64,000 bases of DNA from Streptomyces scabiei 87.22 (lineage in GTDB: Bacteria; Actinomycetota; Actinomycetes; Streptomycetales; Streptomycetaceae): the NCBI RefSeq assembly GCF_000091305.1, contig NC_013929.1, positions 6,944,001-7,008,000 on the forward strand, given 5' to 3'. Below are positions 51,958 to 61,084 of the stretch, piece after piece. The position numbers and the translations under genes are program-made. The notes beneath the pieces were generated by a model. It did no database searches and was not told the origin of the DNA. It saw only the letters and a list, made by a program, of their open reading frames with translations. Each line of letters starts with the position of its first letter. The first letter of the stretch is position 1.

Positions 51958-53622
51958 TCAACTGTGCGCTTTGCATGGATGGTTGGTGACGGCCTTCGGG
52001 GCCACACCGAGGGCGAAACCGCCGACGCTCGGCTCGGTCAGCCAGTCGGTGCCCGTGGAGCGGGCGGCCAGCTCGATGTCGCCGCTGCCGAGGGCGCAGG
52101 AGGCCAGGCCCATCGCGGTCCCGATCAGATACAGGTTCTGGATCACCGCGCCGACGTGCTTCAGCGTCAGCGAGTAGGGGAGGCCGCTGTACTTCCACGA
52201 CAGCCGGTGGATGCGTGAGGTGATGGTGATGACCACGGCGGGCGGTGTGTCCAGCCCGGCGGAGATCTGCGCCTCCGCCAGCAGTTCCGCCGTCGCCGCG
52301 TCCGGGCCCTCGTCGCCGACGCGCACCAGACAGTGCTCCAGCGGCGCGTAGTAGTGGGTGCCCGGAGGGATCCCGGCGCAGTCCCGGACGGTGAGGTAGA
52401 ACTCGAGCTCGTAGGCCCGGCCGCCGCTGGGGTACGGGCGGTCGGTGTACTCCTCCTCGTGCCGGCCCTCGCCGTGCTGCTCGGGCAGCCCGCGCACCCG
52501 CAGCGCCCGGTACAGGAACTCGCCCAGGACGGCGGCGGTGAGCGGCTCCGAGCCGTACGACCGGATGCTGCGGCGCGCCTCCACCACGGTGGTGAGCGGC
52601 GCGTCCGCGGCCGTCACCTCGCTCAGGGAGGGCCGGGGAAGGGGCAGGCGCGGCCCGTCGGGGAGCGGCTTGACGGCCGGGGCGGGGGGCAGGCGCTCGG
52701 CGAGCGGATAGGTGGCACCGAAGTCCGCGTCGTGCCTGCCGAGGGTGGAGCGGCTGTGGAACAGCAGGTCGACCGCGCTCCAGGACAGCAGGGCCGGGTC
52801 CGTGTCCTCCGCGAACACCGGAACCGAGTCGGCGCCGCGGCCGCCGTCGTCCGCGCCCGTCCGGGACGGCAGGGCCCGGACGGCGGACTCCCGTTCGGCG
52901 GGCCGGGGTTCGTCGGATTCGAGTTCGGCGGATCCGGGTTCGGCGGCCAGGACCATGCCGGTACCCAGCAGATGGGCGACGATCTCCGCGACGACCGGAG
53001 TGGTGAGGGGGACGGCCGCCACGATCTCGTCGAGGGTGTGCGCGCGACCGAGCATGCCGATCACCCAGGCCGCCTCCGGACCGTGCACCACGACCCGGTA
53101 CAGCGACACGGGGCTCTCCAGGACGAATCCCTCGCCCTCGCTGCGCAGGAACGCGAAACGGGACAGGCGCACCGCACGGCTCCGGTCGAAGGTGCCCGGC
53201 CGGTAGCGCGCCGACTGCACGATCGGGACCACCGACAGCAGCGGCTGTTCGGCGTCCTCCAGCGTCAGCGAACGGACCACCAGGTGCCGCAGCCGGTGCA
53301 GCAGCATCAGTATCTCGGCCTGCTCGTCCGCGGCGGTGGCCGTGCGCCCCCCGGGGGAGGAGGGGCGCACGGAGCTTTCGGCCGCCAGCTCGGCGACCAC
53401 GTTGGCCAGTGAGATCGGTCCGAGACTCATCCGCCGCAGGGCCTCGCGGACCAGCGGGCCCGCCCGGTGCAGCCGGGTCTCCCCCCAGCGCCCTGACAGC
53501 ACCACGGGACCGGCCGGATCGCCCGCGTCCACCAGGACGTCCTCGCGGAGCGACCACAGGTCGACACAGCGCCGGTCGCTCCGCGTCGTCGCGGCTGTGC
53601 TGAACGGCCTTTCGGCGGGCAT
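51958..53622 (-). CDS. SagB-type FMN-dependent azoline dehydrogenase (TOMM)
   Basis: 554 residues from the ATG at 53622 with AGGAG seven bases upstream. The nitroreductase-like C-terminal half carries VVEARRSIRSYGSEPLTAAV, YPSGGRAYELEFYLTVRDCA and LKHVGAVIQNLYLIGTAMGL, the FMN-binding and dimer segments of SagB/ThcOx enzymes. The N-terminal half (about 1-290) is a divergent region common to actinobacterial SagB proteins, perhaps with a peptide-binding wing. It should oxidise thiazolines or oxazolines on the modified precursor to azoles. It is the last gene of the leftward RiPP operon, 59 bases after the cyclodehydratase. Confidence 0.85.
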   Translation of the reverse strand: MPAERPFSTAATTRSDRRCVDLWSLREDVLVDAGDPAGPVVLSGRWGETRLHRAGPLVREALRRMSLGPISLANVVAELAAESSVRPSSPGGRTATAADEQAEILMLLHRLRHLVVRSLTLEDAEQPLLSVVPIVQSARYRPGTFDRSRAVRLSRFAFLRSEGEGFVLESPVSLYRVVVHGPEAAWVIGMLGRAHTLDEIVAAVPLTTPVVAEIVAHLLGTGMVLAAEPGSAELESDEPRPAERESAVRALPSRTGADDGGRGADSVPVFAEDTDPALLSWSAVDLLFHSRSTLGRHDADFGATYPLAERLPPAPAVKPLPDGPRLPLPRPSLSEVTAADAPLTTVVEARRSIRSYGSEPLTAAVLGEFLYRALRVRGLPEQHGEGRHEEEYTDRPYPSGGRAYELEFYLTVRDCAGIPPGTHYYAPLEHCLVRVGDEGPDAATAELLAEAQISAGLDTPPAVVITITSRIHRLSWKYSGLPYSLTLKHVGAVIQNLYLIGTAMGLASCALGSGDIELAARSTGTDWLTEPSVGGFALGVAPKAVTNHPCKAHS

Positions 53623-53681
53623 CGAGGGCTCCTGGAGGACGGGAACGGCGGTGGGGCGCCGTTCCGGACGAACGATGACGA

Positions 53682-56078
53682 TCAGACGAACAAGGGGACG
53701 GGGTTGAGGTCCTCGTACGGAGTCGGCGCGGCCAGCCGGCCCAGCCGAACCGGTACGTCGAACAGCCGGCCCGGCGCGAACCGGGCCCAGAAGTGGCGCA
53801 GGCCCGGTACGACGACCTTCATGACCGGGATCCCGATGTCGGGCCTGGTCTGGTCGAGCACCAGCAGATCCATGCCGTGCCCGCGCAGCAGCTCCACGAC
53901 GGCCTCGACGTCGTCCCGCAGGTCCGGACGGCTGCGGAAGCCGAAGTCGGCCGGGCCGCGCGCCGGTTGCGTGGGGTCGGGCAGCACATGGGGCTGGGTG
54001 GCGACGGTCGCCCCCCACCACCAGCCGAGCGGTCCGGGGTCCGTGGTGCCGTACCCCGTGCCGTCGGGCCGGGCGCCGGTCACCGCGGGCAGCAGCTGGC
54101 TCATCTCCGTCAGGGCGCGGCGCAGCGCGAGGGCCGGATCGAAGTGCGCGCCGAACCCGAACATGATGTCCTCGGCGGGTTTGTCGGTGCGCCGCGAGAG
54201 GGCCGCGAACACCGGGATGCCGAGGTCGGCGGTCAGGTCCAGCACCCACACCTCACGGTTCAGGTGCCGGTAGGCGTCGAGCAGTTCCTCGGTCCAGCCG
54301 TCGCCGAAACCGCCCGTCCCGTCCAGCCGTACGCCGGGCTGACGGGTGCGGTTGTACCACCACAGGGCCACGGCGTCCCGCTCGACGAGTTCCAGGAAAC
54401 CGTGCAGGATCGCGTCCTCCGGGCTGCTGCCGGCGGCGTTGCCGTTGGAGTCGGCGCGCAGCGAGCGCCGGCCGGCCACCGGCGGGGGCGACCCGTCGAG
54501 GGAACCCGGGAAGTACAGCATGCCGGTCGGCAGCAGCCGCTGCCGTTGCTCGGTGAGCGACCACACCGGCGTCCAGTCGACCGGCGCCCGGTCGTCGAAG
54601 GGTTCGGGGACGTACTGGAACGCGCCGTGCAGGGCGTTCCACCGCTCCCGGTCGCGGAACTGCCGGGCGGCGAACAGCTGGCAGGCGTCCGGGGAGACGG
54701 CCGCGTCCCCCAGACCGCGCAGACTGTCCCTGGTCCGCGGCTCGTCCCCCTGGAGGGTGCCGCTGTACCGCTCCAGGGCCTCGCACATGGCGCTCACCTC
54801 GGCGTCCAGCGCCGTGGCGCCCTTGCCGCCGCTGAGCTGCCGCAGACCGGCCCGCAGCCGGGCCAGGTCGGAGCCGCCCAGCGCGGCGTTGCGGCCCGCC
54901 AGGTAGCAGTGCGTACCCGCCGGCGCCCGGGGGTCCCGGCGGATCTCCTCGATCACCCCGGTCACCGGGCTGACCAGATGCCGGTACCGGTCACGGACTT
55001 CCTCGGGGGAGCACGCCCGGTGTCCCCCCGAGGCGTGCGGCGCCTTCGGCCGGGAGGCGATCGTCACCGGCTGCAGGACCTGCCGCGTGACGAGGCCGGG
55101 GTCGCCGCAGTCCGGACACTGCGGGCGGCGCCGCAGCTCGTGATGGCGGGTCGTCAGGGCGAGGGTGTCCAGCGTCAGGACCGCCGACTGGCCCGGATAG
55201 CGGTAGCCGGCCAGCCACTTCGCCGTCTCCAGCGCGGTGAGCTGCGCGGCCGCCGCGGCCGTCGGCGGCACCTGGGCGGCGGGCCGCGGCACCGGCCCGG
55301 TCAGGCCGAGCGCACGGCGCACCGGGGCCTCGCACAGCCGGTGGCCGCGCAGCCGGTGCGCCAGGCACGACCAGCAGGGCCCGGCACCCGGCTGGAACAC
55401 CGGCCCGACCCACGCCGTCGAGGCGCCGGGCCTGGCCAGCAGCCAGGGCCGGCCCGTGATCCGGTGCAGCGCGTCGATCTCCCGCAGTTCGGGGTTGAGG
55501 TAGTCGTCGCAGACGACCAGGGACAGCCCGGTCACGTCCTCCCCGGGCGCGCGGTGCGCCCCGTGGGCGTGTCCGTGGTGAAAGCCGTCCGTGGACACCG
55601 CGAGTCCCGCGGCCCGGCACGCCTCGGCCACTCCCTCGGCGCTCGCGCCGCCCACCGTCAGGATCTCCAGCGGTGCGGCGGCCACCTGCCGCAGGGCCGC
55701 CGTGCCGTCCAGCCCGGCCAGCTCCCAGTATGCGCGGGCGGGCCTCGTCGGGTCGTCGCAGCCGCCGCCGACCGGGGCCGGTGTCGCGTACCCCACGAGG
55801 CCGGCCTGGGCGAGCCTCCCGATCAGCAGCCCCACCCGCTCGGGCGGGATCGCGGGGGCCGCGTCCCGCAGCACGGACGGCAGGTCCCGGGTGCCGTCCA
55901 GCAGCGGCACCAGGGCCTCGATGTGATCGCCCTGCAGAGCGGTCACCCCCCGGTCGGACAGCAGATAGGCCGCGTCGTCGGCGACGACCTCCGCTCTGAG
56001 ATGGCTGCGGAATCCCACGAGCCGGCGGTCGTGCGCTCTCGGCACCCGCGCGGGACGCTCGCCGAAGACGGCGGTCAC
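53682..56078 (-). CDS. Fused TOMM cyclodehydratase (leader-binding/E1-like domain + YcaO)
   Basis: 798 residues from a GTG at 56078 that overlaps the precursor stop as GTGA. The N-terminal about 350 residues contain a PqqD-like peptide-recognition region (VTALQGDHIEALVPLLDGTR) and an E1-like fold with CWSCLAHRLRG and CPDCGDPG, two CxxC pairs that should bind zinc. The YcaO domain has SGGKGATALDAEVSAMCEAL, ERYSGTLQG and LELVERDAVALWWYNR, the ATP/Mg-binding glutamates. The C-terminus ends NPVPLFV, close to the Pro-rich YcaO tail. It should cyclise Cys/Ser/Thr of the precursor core to azolines using ATP. Confidence 0.9.
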   Translation of the reverse strand: MTAVFGERPARVPRAHDRRLVGFRSHLRAEVVADDAAYLLSDRGVTALQGDHIEALVPLLDGTRDLPSVLRDAAPAIPPERVGLLIGRLAQAGLVGYATPAPVGGGCDDPTRPARAYWELAGLDGTAALRQVAAAPLEILTVGGASAEGVAEACRAAGLAVSTDGFHHGHAHGAHRAPGEDVTGLSLVVCDDYLNPELREIDALHRITGRPWLLARPGASTAWVGPVFQPGAGPCWSCLAHRLRGHRLCEAPVRRALGLTGPVPRPAAQVPPTAAAAAQLTALETAKWLAGYRYPGQSAVLTLDTLALTTRHHELRRRPQCPDCGDPGLVTRQVLQPVTIASRPKAPHASGGHRACSPEEVRDRYRHLVSPVTGVIEEIRRDPRAPAGTHCYLAGRNAALGGSDLARLRAGLRQLSGGKGATALDAEVSAMCEALERYSGTLQGDEPRTRDSLRGLGDAAVSPDACQLFAARQFRDRERWNALHGAFQYVPEPFDDRAPVDWTPVWSLTEQRQRLLPTGMLYFPGSLDGSPPPVAGRRSLRADSNGNAAGSSPEDAILHGFLELVERDAVALWWYNRTRQPGVRLDGTGGFGDGWTEELLDAYRHLNREVWVLDLTADLGIPVFAALSRRTDKPAEDIMFGFGAHFDPALALRRALTEMSQLLPAVTGARPDGTGYGTTDPGPLGWWWGATVATQPHVLPDPTQPARGPADFGFRSRPDLRDDVEAVVELLRGHGMDLLVLDQTRPDIGIPVMKVVVPGLRHFWARFAPGRLFDVPVRLGRLAAPTPYEDLNPVPLFV

Positions 56079-56434
56079 CGCGCGACCGCCCGGTTGCCGT
56101 CCGGCGCGTCCGTGTACCGGTGCTCCGGGGCGGGCGAGAGGCAGAAGCAGAGGAACGCGTGGGCGGTCCCCGGCCGTGACAGCTCCTCGATGGTCAGCTC
56201 GCACACCGGGTTCTCCGGCAGCGACGGCGGCTGCTGGCCCTGGGCCAGCGTGACGCCGAACTCGTCGAGCACCGAACGGGCGTCCACCTGGTAGCGGCGC
56301 GAAAGCTCCGGCTCCAGCCACGCCTGTGCGACCAGCTCCATGAACCGCAGTTCCTGGCCGGGGGTCGAGTCGAGGCCCACGGCCTGGTCCATGTCGCACG
56401 CACCGTCGAGAGTGGAAATAACGCCTTCGTGCAC
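56075..56434 (-). CDS. TOMM precursor peptide with nitrile-hydratase-like leader
   Basis: 119 residues from a GTG at 56434, chosen because CGGAGGG is well placed and the preceding DNA has non-coding third-base composition. An ATG at 56563 with GAGGAGG would add 43 residues. The leader ELRFMELVAQAWLEPELSRR, then VLDEFGVTLAQGQQPPSLPE, resembles the alpha subunit of nitrile hydratase, as in NHLP-type precursors. The probable core begins after LTIEELSRPG and contains AHAFLCFCLSPAPEHRYTDA, giving two Cys, one Ser and a Thr for heterocyclisation. The cleavage site is uncertain and no peptidase gene is adjacent. It is the first gene of the operon. Confidence 0.78.
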   Translation of the reverse strand: MHEGVISTLDGACDMDQAVGLDSTPGQELRFMELVAQAWLEPELSRRYQVDARSVLDEFGVTLAQGQQPPSLPENPVCELTIEELSRPGTAHAFLCFCLSPAPEHRYTDAPDGNRAVAR

Positions 56435-56687
56435 GTTGCCCTCCGTTGAACCTGTGTGTGATGGATCGGACGTCGCCGTGGTCGGACCGGCAGACAGGAT
56501 TCTTCGGGGACCGGGGTCGTCACCGACAGTGTTCCGCTCATGCCTCCCGTGTGAATTCGTCATGGGTCGCCTCCTCGGTAATTCATGCGCGGGCGATGAA
56601 GCGATCACTGGGGCGGCGCGGCGCTCCGTGCCACTGTGGAGAGCTCCGAAACGCAAGCCGGCGGTTTTGGCTGAAGGGAGTCCACAC

Positions 56688-57524
56688 ATGGAGATCCGGG
56701 TCCTGGGGTCGCTCGTCGCCCAGCTCGACCACACGTCCGTGGTGCCCAGCGCGGCCAAGCCCCGTCAGGTGCTCGCCCTGCTGGCCCTGCACGCCGGTCA
56801 GGTCGTGACCGTGTCCACCCTGCTCGACGAACTGTGGGGGGACGCCCCGCCGCGCACCGCGCCCGCCACCCTCCAGACCTACATACGGCAACTGCGCCGC
56901 AGGCTGGGCACGGTGCTGGGCCCGACCGCGGTACGCGGGCCGAAGGACATCCTGTGCACGCGCTACGGCGGCTACGCGCTGGACGTGGCCGGGCCCGACG
57001 ACGCCACGCAGTTCCAGCGGCTGTCCGTGGCCGGGCAGACGGCGCTGCGCGAGGGCGCCGCCCGCGAGGCGTCCGCGCTGCTGCACCAGGCGCTGGCGCT
57101 GTGGCGCGGGCCCGCCCTGGCCGACGTGCAGATCGGCCGGGCGCTGGAGGTCGAGACCGTACGGCTGGAGGAGACCAGACTGGGCGCACTGGACGCCAGG
57201 ATCGAGGCCGACATGCGGCTCGGCCGGCACGCCGCGCTGCTCGGGGAGCTGACCGCGCTGGCCGCCCAGCATCCGCTGCACGAGACCGTGCACGCGCAGC
57301 TGATGCTCGCGCTGTACCGCTCGGGCCGGCCCTCCCACGCCCTCGGCATCTACCAGCGGCTGCGCCAGTGTCTGATCCGGGAGCTCGCGCTGGAGCCGTC
57401 GACCCGGCTGCAGCGGCTGCACCAGGCGATCCTGCGGGCCGACCCCGCCCTGGAGTCACCGGATCCGGCCGTGCCCGGCGGCGCCGGACCGCGGGCCGTG
57501 CCGCTCACGCCCGCCTCGGTCTGA
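56688..57524 (+). CDS. SARP-family pathway activator (small form)
   Basis: 278 residues from the ATG at 56688 with AAGGGAG. It comprises an OmpR-like winged helix (MEIRVLGSLVAQLDHTSVVP, then APATLQTYIRQLRRRLG) plus the bacterial transcriptional activation domain (to about 250), ending in LEPSTRLQRLHQAILRADP. This is the minimal SARP architecture (ActII-ORF4/DnrI type). It starts divergently from the TOMM operon and 150 bases before a SARP-type promoter driving the thioesterase gene. With the large SARP at 34035 it is a candidate binder of the ten heptamer sites. Confidence 0.9.
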   Translation: MEIRVLGSLVAQLDHTSVVPSAAKPRQVLALLALHAGQVVTVSTLLDELWGDAPPRTAPATLQTYIRQLRRRLGTVLGPTAVRGPKDILCTRYGGYALDVAGPDDATQFQRLSVAGQTALREGAAREASALLHQALALWRGPALADVQIGRALEVETVRLEETRLGALDARIEADMRLGRHAALLGELTALAAQHPLHETVHAQLMLALYRSGRPSHALGIYQRLRQCLIRELALEPSTRLQRLHQAILRADPALESPDPAVPGGAGPRAVPLTPASV

Positions 57525-57573
57525 TCCCGGCCTCCCCGGCACCGACCAGGGACGTTCCTCTCTTCGCCCGGTG

Positions 57574-57607
57574 CGTTTGGCGGCCCTTAAGCGCCGCTCC
57601 CGACGCT
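57574..57607 (+). promoter_or_regulatory. SARP-type promoter (thioesterase)
   Basis: CGTTTGG (57574-57580) and CCTTAAG (57585-57591) are 11 bp apart. Ten bases later comes GACGCT (57602-57607). The gene starts 63 bases downstream. Confidence 0.6.
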
Positions 57608-57669
57608 GGGGGCACGGCGGGTACTGGCCACCTGGTGGCCACCGCGCAACGAGAGGAGTTCCGGTCACG

Positions 57670-58461
57670 ATGACGCGATACCTGAGACGCGGTGGTCCAC
57701 GCCACGACGGTCGCCTGCGCATGTTCTGTTTCCCCTACGCGGGCGGGGGCGCCTCCGCCTACGCCGGGTGGCAGCGCTGGCTGGGGACCGGCATCGAGGT
57801 ACTGCCGGTGCAGCTGCCGGGCCGTGAGGGCCGGATGACGGAGCCCCGCTTCACCGATCTCCCCGCGCTCGTGGCGGACCTGGACCGGGAGCTGGGCGAG
57901 GAACTCGACCACCCGCACGTGCTGTTCGGGCACAGCATGGGCGCGCTCATCGCCTTCGCCCTGGCCCAGCACCGCCGGGCCCGCGGCGAACGGCTCCCCC
58001 TCGCGCTCCTCCTCGGGGCCCACCGCGCCCCCCACCTGCCGGCCCCGCCCCTCACCCACGGCTATGTGGCGGACGACGCGGAACTCATGCGCGGGCTGGC
58101 CGCGCTGGGAGGTCTGCCCCGGGTGCTGCTGGACCGGCCCGAGTGGCTGGCGGCGCTGCTGCCGGTCGTCCGGGGCGATCTGATGCTCTGTGAGGGCGCC
58201 GGGAGCGTGGACCGCACCCCGCTGCCGGTTCCGCTGCACACCTTCGCCGGGACCGAGGACCGCCTGGTGACGGTCCCCGAGGTACGGGAGTGGTCCCTGT
58301 ACTCCACCGAGGACAGCGAGACCGTCGTGGTGCCGGGCGGCCACTTCTACATCAGGGAGCAGGAGAGCGCCTTCCTCGACCGGCTCTCCGAGGTGCTGAG
58401 CCGCTACACCGACTTCGCCGACCTGCTCGGCATGGACCTGGTGGGAGCCTCGACCGACTGA
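57670..58461 (+). CDS. Type II thioesterase
   Basis: 263 residues from the ATG at 57670 (GAGGAGTTCC upstream). It has FCFPYAGGGASAYAGWQRWL at the start, Ser89 in VLFGHSMGALIAFALAQH, the acid in FAGTEDRLVTVPE and the His in VVVPGGHFYIREQE, the full GrsT-type triad. Such enzymes clear misprimed or stalled carrier proteins of PKS/NRPS systems. It can serve the KS-AT-ACP protein and ACPs of the central block. Its SARP-type promoter links it to that block. Confidence 0.92.
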   Translation: MTRYLRRGGPRHDGRLRMFCFPYAGGGASAYAGWQRWLGTGIEVLPVQLPGREGRMTEPRFTDLPALVADLDRELGEELDHPHVLFGHSMGALIAFALAQHRRARGERLPLALLLGAHRAPHLPAPPLTHGYVADDAELMRGLAALGGLPRVLLDRPEWLAALLPVVRGDLMLCEGAGSVDRTPLPVPLHTFAGTEDRLVTVPEVREWSLYSTEDSETVVVPGGHFYIREQESAFLDRLSEVLSRYTDFADLLGMDLVGASTD

Positions 58462-58535
58462 CCACCCGCTTCCGGGACGGGGGCTCCGGCCGCCGCTCCG
58501 CGATCGGGCCGGGGCCGGTGACCTGCCGGGAGACG

Positions 58536-58574
58536 GCCGTTGCGCCGACACGAGCCTCGTGTCGGCGCAACGGC
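58536..58574. terminator. Perfect 19-bp-arm palindrome after the thioesterase
   Basis: GCCGTTGCGCCGACACGAG, one base, then its exact complement. It lies 75 bases past the thioesterase stop and is a strong terminator or cruciform candidate. Confidence 0.75.
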
Positions 58575-59227
58575 GTGCCCGGGTGCGTGAGGCATGCGGC
58601 CGGCGCTCTCCGCGGGTGCCTCGACGCTCCCGCCGGCCCCCGGCCGGTCCGTCTCCGGTGCCCGTCCCGGCGCGCGTTCTCCTCCGGCGGCCGGACGGAC
58701 GCGGCGGGCCGCGCACGTCCAGGAGGTCTTCGACATCAGCGTCCTGCGGCTCCCGTGAACACCGCCCTCGCCGGTGGCGCGCCGGACGCGGCACCCCGGT
58801 CGGCGCTCCCGGACGCGTCGCCGTCACGCGGCCGTCGCCTCGTGGCCGCCGTCTCGTGGACGCCGCAGTGCCGCGGCACCGCGGGTGTCGCGCCGGGCCC
58901 GTCGCGGTCCCTGACCGTCTCCGGCCTGCTGCATCCGTTCGTGCCGGTGCCGAGGGACGCGATGCGCGCGTACCTCTCCCGTGGCGGCCGAGCGAGGACC
59001 ACCCCGCCCTCCTGCCGCCGGCCCGCCGGATCCAGGACGTCCTGCCGCGGACCCGGCGCCCTGTGCGAACCGGACCGGACGGTGGCCGGCCCTGCCTCCT
59101 GAAAGCGCAGGGCCCGGCTCGCGCCGTCCGTGAGCGGGTTCCTCGGCTCTCCGGTTTCCCCCGCCGCCTCGCCCCTCGCCGCCTCGCCCCTCGCCGCCCG
59201 CCGCCCGCCGCTCGTCGCCGAGGCCGC
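58575..59227. other. Gene-free stretch
   Basis: About 650 bases. Long open frames exist on both strands, as expected at this GC content, but none has a ribosome site, family motif or consistent codon bias. A short direct repeat (GCCTCGCCCCTCGCC twice) lies near 59162-59190, just beyond the end of the leftward MFS gene. Confidence 0.5.
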
Positions 59228-60820
59228 TCAGCGGGCGGGCGCCTGCCCGGCCGGAACCTCCGGTGCGGGGGCGGCCGAGACCTCGGTCTTCCCGGGGTGC
59301 GCGCTCGCCGGGACGGACGCGCCGCGCGCCCCCGTGCGGCCCGGCATCAGCAGGGCCGCCACCACCGCGCCGCCCGCCACGACCGCCGCCGCCACGGTCA
59401 GTCCGACCCCCGCGGCGTGGTCGAAGGCCGTCCGCGCGGTCGTGGCGAGGGCCTGGCCGGCGTCGCCGCCGGTGCGGTCGGCGAGGCTCAGGGCGCTCTC
59501 CAGCGTCCGCCTGGTCGCCTCCGGCTGACCGGACCGGGTCATCTCGCTCGTATAACTGTGGGCCAGCACACTGCCGACGACGGCGACGCCCAGCGCGTTG
59601 CCGAACTCCTGCATCGTCATGTCCAGCGAACCGGTCGCCCCCGACCGTTCCGGCGGCACCAGGGACATGACCACGTCCGTGGTGGGCCCCATGGCGAGGC
59701 CGAAGCCGATCCCCGCCAGGACCAGCCCGGCCAGCACCGGGGGATAGCCCTCGCCGACCCGGCCGAGGACCAGCACCCCCGCCGCCCCGACCGCCAGGCC
59801 CACGGCCACGCTCCCGCCGGGCCCGACCCGGCGGACCACCGCGGGGCACACCAGCGTGCCGAGCAGGACGGCGAACGCCACGGGCATCACCGCGAGACCG
59901 GCCTGCAGGGCCCCGTAGCCGAGGGCGAACTGCAGCCTCTGGGTGAGGACGAAGAGTGTGCCCGCCAGCCCGAACATCAGCAGCAGGATGCTCACGCTCG
60001 CCCCGATGAACGGTGCCCGGCGCAGCAGGGCGAAGTCCACCATGGGGTGCGGGTGCCGGCGCTCCCACAGCACGAAGCAGACACCCGCGACGGCGGCCAC
60101 CGTGAAGCCGGTGACCGGCCCCGCGGAGGACCAGCCGTGCTTCGACGCCTGGATCGTCCCGAAGACCAGTCCCACCATGACGCCCGTGCCGAGCAGCGCG
60201 CCGAGCGGGTCGGGGCGGCGGGGCGAGGGATCGGCGGACTCCGGCAGCAGCAGCGCTCCGGCGACCACCACCACGGCCACCGGCAGCAGGTTCACCAGGA
60301 AGATCGACCCCCACCAGAAGTGGCTGACCAGGGCGCCGCCGACCACCGGGCCGGCCGCGACCCCGAGCGCGGAGCAGCCGCTCCAGATCCCGATCGCGCG
60401 GGCCCGCTCGGCCGGCGGGAAGACATGGACCAGGACGGCGAGCGTGCCGGGCATGATGCACGCCGCACCCAGTCCCATCAGCACCCGCGCCCCGGTCAGC
60501 TGGCCGGTCCCCGCCGCCGTCGCCCCGACCACCGATCCGATGCCGAAGACGACGGTCCCGAACAGGGTCGCGCGCTTGTGGCCGTACCGGTCGGAGAGCG
60601 TTCCGGCGGTCAGCAGCGCTCCGGCGAGGGCGAGGGCGTAGCCGTCGACGATGAACTGGATCTGGCCGGTGTCGGCGTCCAGGCTCCGCATCATCTGCGG
60701 GATGGCCACGTTGAGCAGGCCGTTGTTGAGCACGATCGCGAAGAGGGCGAGGGAGAGCACACCGAGGATCCACCAGCGGCGGGGATCCGCGGTCTCGGTG
60801 CCGGGCTCGGTGCCGGTCAT
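59228..60820 (-). CDS. MFS drug exporter, DHA2 family (14 helices)
   Basis: 530 residues from the ATG at 60820. Motif A is in GTLSDRYGHKRATLFGTVVF, the D1 motif near the start (NVAIPQMMRSLDADTGQIQF), and the antiporter motif C in ALGVAAGPVVGGALVSHFWW. Fourteen helices are visible, with an Ala/Pro-rich tail. It resembles the truncated protein at 1-1241. Under a leftward SARP-type promoter, it is a likely self-resistance or export pump for the cluster product. Confidence 0.92.
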   Translation of the reverse strand: MTGTEPGTETADPRRWWILGVLSLALFAIVLNNGLLNVAIPQMMRSLDADTGQIQFIVDGYALALAGALLTAGTLSDRYGHKRATLFGTVVFGIGSVVGATAAGTGQLTGARVLMGLGAACIMPGTLAVLVHVFPPAERARAIGIWSGCSALGVAAGPVVGGALVSHFWWGSIFLVNLLPVAVVVVAGALLLPESADPSPRRPDPLGALLGTGVMVGLVFGTIQASKHGWSSAGPVTGFTVAAVAGVCFVLWERRHPHPMVDFALLRRAPFIGASVSILLLMFGLAGTLFVLTQRLQFALGYGALQAGLAVMPVAFAVLLGTLVCPAVVRRVGPGGSVAVGLAVGAAGVLVLGRVGEGYPPVLAGLVLAGIGFGLAMGPTTDVVMSLVPPERSGATGSLDMTMQEFGNALGVAVVGSVLAHSYTSEMTRSGQPEATRRTLESALSLADRTGGDAGQALATTARTAFDHAAGVGLTVAAAVVAGGAVVAALLMPGRTGARGASVPASAHPGKTEVSAAPAPEVPAGQAPAR

Positions 60821-60861
60821 GGGTCGGTCCTCCGTCGGGCGTGGGCACAGGGGTCGCCGTC

Positions 60862-60895
60862 ACCCTCGCCGGACCCGCTGAAGGGCCACTTGCGG
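60862..60895 (-). promoter_or_regulatory. SARP-type promoter (leftward MFS exporter)
   Basis: Minus strand: CCGCAAG (60895-60889), CCTTCAG (60884-60878) 11 bp on, ten bases, then GAGGGT (60867-60862). The exporter starts 42 bases downstream. It is divergent to the next site. Confidence 0.55.
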
Positions 60896-60999
60896 CGCGG
60901 CCGCACCCTGACGGCCGTACCACCGCGACCCGTCGCCACGGCCCGTCGCCACGACCGGCCGCCCGCCGACCGCCCGAGGACGGCACCATCCTGCCCTCC

Positions 61000-61033
61000 G
61001 CTCTAGCGGCGCTTCAGCGCCGCTCCCTACGGT
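61000..61033 (+). promoter_or_regulatory. SARP-type promoter (rightward MFS)
   Basis: GCTCTAG (61000-61006) and GCTTCAG (61011-61017) are 11 bp apart. Ten bases later comes TACGGT (61028-61033), the best -10 of the set. The gene starts 52 bases downstream. Confidence 0.65.
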
Positions 61034-61084
61034 CCGGCCGGTGCCGTCCTCGGGTGAGCGGCGGCGATCACCGAAGGAGGTGCC

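Noticed and set aside
56563..56563. ATG with an excellent ribosome site as the TOMM precursor start
   Set aside because: The 43 codons it adds have about one third A/T in the third position, unlike the other genes. The GTG at 56434 is preferred, though not proven.
56435..56687. A SARP-type site for the TOMM operon
   Set aside because: Searched on the minus strand for 11-bp heptamers with the 10-nt spacer; none fits.
58575..59227. Several long plus- and minus-strand frames after the thioesterase
   Set aside because: No ribosome sites, motifs or codon bias. They are expected by chance at this GC content.
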